Shown: piece by piece, positions 61,319 to 64,000 of the stretch | Layout of the letters: the number at the start of each line of letters is the position of its first letter | Numbering within the stretch: the first letter of the stretch is position 1 | Source: Flavobacteriaceae bacterium | Lineage (GTDB): Bacteria; Bacteroidota; Bacteroidia; Flavobacteriales; Flavobacteriaceae | Direction: 5' to 3' | Assembly (NCBI GenBank): GCA_016780245.1 | Contig: JADHME010000002.1 | Coordinates: 1 to 64,000, forward strand | Length of the DNA stretch: 64,000 nt | Position numbers and translations under genes: made by a program | The notes under the pieces: model-generated | Told to the model about the DNA's origin: nothing | The model's input: only the letters and a program-made list of their open reading frames with translations | Databases searched by the model: none

Positions 61319-62707
61319 TTATTCATTAATCTCCTCAATACTATAGTCAACATGCTTTAAAAGAAAAATAGATGAATTAAATAAACCACCTAGCGTATCT
61401 TTTTTATAGAGAAATTTAGATTCATTGTAAGTCTGTTCATCATATTTTACAGTTCTATTTAAATTATTATCAAGTAGCTTTCTAAGTAGAATATCCCTAG
61501 TAACATCATAACCCCTAGCAATATCTTTGTTTGGAAAGCTACCAAATAGATTTATATAATTACTTTCAAAATCTGTTATTGAATCCTGATTAATTTTTCT
61601 TGAAATAGAGGCATATGTGAATCTTAAGTTACCAAGATCCTTGATGTTTATACTAGGGTCGTCATATTGATTTCCCCTGTAAGTTGTGTAGAGTCTAACA
61701 TCTCTCTCAGATGTAATTTGAGAGTTTAATTGAGATATGACACTGGAGATAAGAGTAAATATTTCAGATTCAACAATTACTTTATTAGGAAGTGTATCAA
61801 CTAGTAGAGAATCGAGTAGCTCTGGTAATATGTATCCTTCAAACTCAGGTTTAATTTTGGTTGCATTAGGAAAAATATTTGTAAGCCTATTTTCAATATC
61901 TACATTAAGTGAATCTGCTATTATGACAATATTTTCATCTCTATTTAAATTAGTATCCAAGTAATCTAGCATTTTTTCCCTCAAAAGATTTCTGGGAGTA
62001 ACAGTCTGTACGACTCCTTTTAATATTTTTATTGGGATGGTAGAAAGGGGGAAAACTTTTGGTATTGCTTCCAAGAAATCAAGACTAGAAAAAGTCTCAA
62101 AATTCCTTGGAATAAGAGGTCCAATTATTATATCAGAGTTAATAATTTTTTCGTTATTAGATATCTCAAAAATTTTATTTAATGAGTTTTCCGTATCAAA
62201 AACATTCAAATTAATTGAGACACCCATTTTACTTATATCATTAATTGCATAAAGTATTCCAGAGTAAAAATCTAAAGCAATGGTATAAAGATTTCTATCT
62301 TCAAAAAGTGATTCAACCTCTTGAATTGAGTCAAAATTAACTTCAGATGATCTAAATGGTAAAAGTACAGATACATTCAATTCATCATTTTTTCTTTTCT
62401 TTTGAATGTAAATAGAGTCTAGAGAGGTTAATTCTGTTTCGATCAATTCATTTTCCACAACTTTTAAATTTAAATCCTCTGGAGATTTAAATACAGGGAT
62501 AAGTATAGTTGATCTTCTTCTAAGTCTCGAGTCTCTAAGCTCTGGATTTAAGCTTAATAAATCATTGATAGTTATTTTATATTTCTGAGAAATTGAAAAA
62601 AGAGTTTCTTTTCTTTCAACCTTATGAAAAATTGTATCTGTAACAATATTTTGAGAAAATATTGAAGTACTTGATAGAAGGAATATTATTAGTATAAATC
62701 TTCTCAT
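61319..62707 (-). CDS. Secreted LysM-domain protein with periplasmic-binding-protein-like domain
   Basis: Signal peptide; LysM HKVERKETLFSISQKYKITINDLLSLNPEL; downstream region resembles a type 1 PBP-like fold. Confidence 0.75.
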   Translation of the reverse strand: MRRFILIIFLLSSTSIFSQNIVTDTIFHKVERKETLFSISQKYKITINDLLSLNPELRDSRLRRRSTILIPVFKSPEDLNLKVVENELIETELTSLDSIYIQKKRKNDELNVSVLLPFRSSEVNFDSIQEVESLFEDRNLYTIALDFYSGILYAINDISKMGVSINLNVFDTENSLNKIFEISNNEKIINSDIIIGPLIPRNFETFSSLDFLEAIPKVFPLSTIPIKILKGVVQTVTPRNLLREKMLDYLDTNLNRDENIVIIADSLNVDIENRLTNIFPNATKIKPEFEGYILPELLDSLLVDTLPNKVIVESEIFTLISSVISQLNSQITSERDVRLYTTYRGNQYDDPSINIKDLGNLRFTYASISRKINQDSITDFESNYINLFGSFPNKDIARGYDVTRDILLRKLLDNNLNRTVKYDEQTYNESKFLYKKDTLGGLFNSSIFLLKHVDYSIEEINE

Positions 62708-63241
62708 TTATTTTTGCTTTTCAAGTTTCCAGCTTTCATAGTCCTGATTATTAACTATATATGACCAATGTAATAAAGACTGTTGAATTCTAGGTGAAAT
62801 ATCTTTTGAATTTTCAATTTTTAAACCTGATTTGAAAATTTTATTATAAATAGCATTTCTAAATCTACCTTTAGGACCACAGAAAGCTAGCCATCTTTTG
62901 ATCTGTCTAATATCATCTTTGTGACGTCTTCCGATGTAGTACTTACAATACCATTCAAACCAGCCTCTAGGATCATCTTGATGAATCCATCCTTTTTCCT
63001 CCCACTCTTCTTGAGTTTGTCCTGATTTAATTTTAAATAAATTAATTTTTACTAAATATTTTTTTGATAGGTAATAGGATTCATCAAGATCCTTAAACCA
63101 ATCTTTTGGAAAAATTCTGTAATCGACAAGTTGATTAAAATATGTACCTCCAAATATACCCTTGTGTAGCATCTTTTTTGGAGTTAACATCGGTTTAAAT
63201 GAATTATGAAGTTCTTCCATTTTTATTTTATTCCCACTCAA
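62708..63241 (-). CDS. Conserved protein of unknown function
   Basis: 177 aa; motif-rich: [61 protein letters not shown]. Confidence 0.75.
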   Translation of the reverse strand: MSGNKIKMEELHNSFKPMLTPKKMLHKGIFGGTYFNQLVDYRIFPKDWFKDLDESYYLSKKYLVKINLFKIKSGQTQEEWEEKGWIHQDDPRGWFEWYCKYYIGRRHKDDIRQIKRWLAFCGPKGRFRNAIYNKIFKSGLKIENSKDISPRIQQSLLHWSYIVNNQDYESWKLEKQK

Positions 63242-64000
63242 TTGTGGCAGGAGGTTTAGAACTTATGTCATAAACAACTCTATTTATTCCTTTAACTTTA
63301 TTAATAATATTATTGGAAACCTCTTTCAAGAAATCATTTGGAAATTCATACCAATCCGCTGTCATTCCATCAGTTGAAACTACGGCTCTTAATGATACAC
63401 ATCTTTCATAAGTTCTTTCGTCTCCCATCACACCAACACTTTTAACTGGCAAGAGTATAGATCCAGCTTGCCAAATTTTATTGTAGAGATTCCATTTTTT
63501 TAAAGCATCAATATATATTTTATCAGCTTCCTGAATAAGCCCTATACTTTCATAGTCAACTTCGCCAAGAATTCTTATTCCAAGACCTGGACCTGGAAAA
63601 GGATGTCTAGATAGTATCTCTTGAGGCATTTTTAGAGTGGTACCAATTTTTCTTACTTCATCTTTAAATAACATCTTAAGAGGCTCAATAACTTTAAGAT
63701 TCATTTTTTCAGGAAGTCCTCCAACGTTATGATGAGATTTAATAGTAGCAGAGGGCCCCTTTACTGATATTGATTCAATTACATCTGGATAGATAGTTCC
63801 TTGTGCAAGCCATTTTGCATTGGATATTTTTTTTGATTCTTCATCAAAAACATCAATAAATGTATTACCAATTATCTTTCTTTTTCTCTCAGGATCAGTC
63901 ACACCTTTAAGACCATTAATAAATTGATCTGATGCGTCAACACCTTTGACATTTAGGCCCATTCCAATATATTGATCTAATACTTCATCATATTCATTTT
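63228..64000 (-). CDS. guaA: GMP synthase (glutamine-hydrolysing), C-terminal part; 5' end outside window
   Basis: Frame open to the window edge ([23 protein letters not shown]); [18 protein letters not shown]-terminus [11 protein letters not shown]. Confidence 0.96.
   Translation of the reverse strand, partial: NEYDEVLDQYIGMGLNVKGVDASDQFINGLKGVTDPERKRKIIGNTFIDVFDEESKKISNAKWLAQGTIYPDVIESISVKGPSATIKSHHNVGGLPEKMNLKVIEPLKMLFKDEVRKIGTTLKMPQEILSRHPFPGPGLGIRILGEVDYESIGLIQEADKIYIDALKKWNLYNKIWQAGSILLPVKSVGVMGDERTYERCVSLRAVVSTDGMTADWYEFPNDFLKEVSNNIINKVKGINRVVYDISSKPPATIEWE

Noticed and set aside
1-64000. CRISPR arrays, IS elements, prophage, tRNA/rRNA genes, toxin-antitoxin or restriction/defence genes
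   Set aside because: Read through all intergenic gaps and ORF products; none showed spaced repeats, transposase/integrase motifs, cloverleaf structure or defence-family motifs.

Overview
This 64 kb window is AT-rich, densely coding and mostly core-genome. Gene content and motif usage point to a marine Flavobacteriia/Bacteroidetes bacterium. The largest block, about 40.0-56.6 kb on the minus strand, is a continuous str-S10-spc-alpha ribosomal superoperon running from rpsL to rplQ. It is followed by carA, eno, gltA and argS, and preceded by guaA(partial)-unknown-LysM-pyrG-yidC-mnmA. The rest holds purL, purB, carB, hisS, priA, folD, rpsF-rpsR-rplI, rpmH, rpmE2, two M28 peptidases, an S41 peptidase, an acyl-CoA dehydrogenase, an MsbA-like ABC transporter and a NamZ-type (DUF1343) protein. 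The main accessory feature is a green-type DTE proteorhodopsin, divergent from a Brp/Blh-family putative carotene dioxygenase. The rhodopsin has Gly at the position expected for the carotenoid-antenna fenestration. Other notable observations are a 27-bp tandem repeat coding an acidic tail on ribosomal protein L31, about ten TAnnTTTG promoter boxes with very short leaders, a recurrent TAATTATG stop-start junction in operons, and several clear intrinsic terminators. I found no tRNA, rRNA, CRISPR array, transposon or prophage. I see no convincing wholly new multi-gene system; the rhodopsin locus is the best candidate for follow-up.
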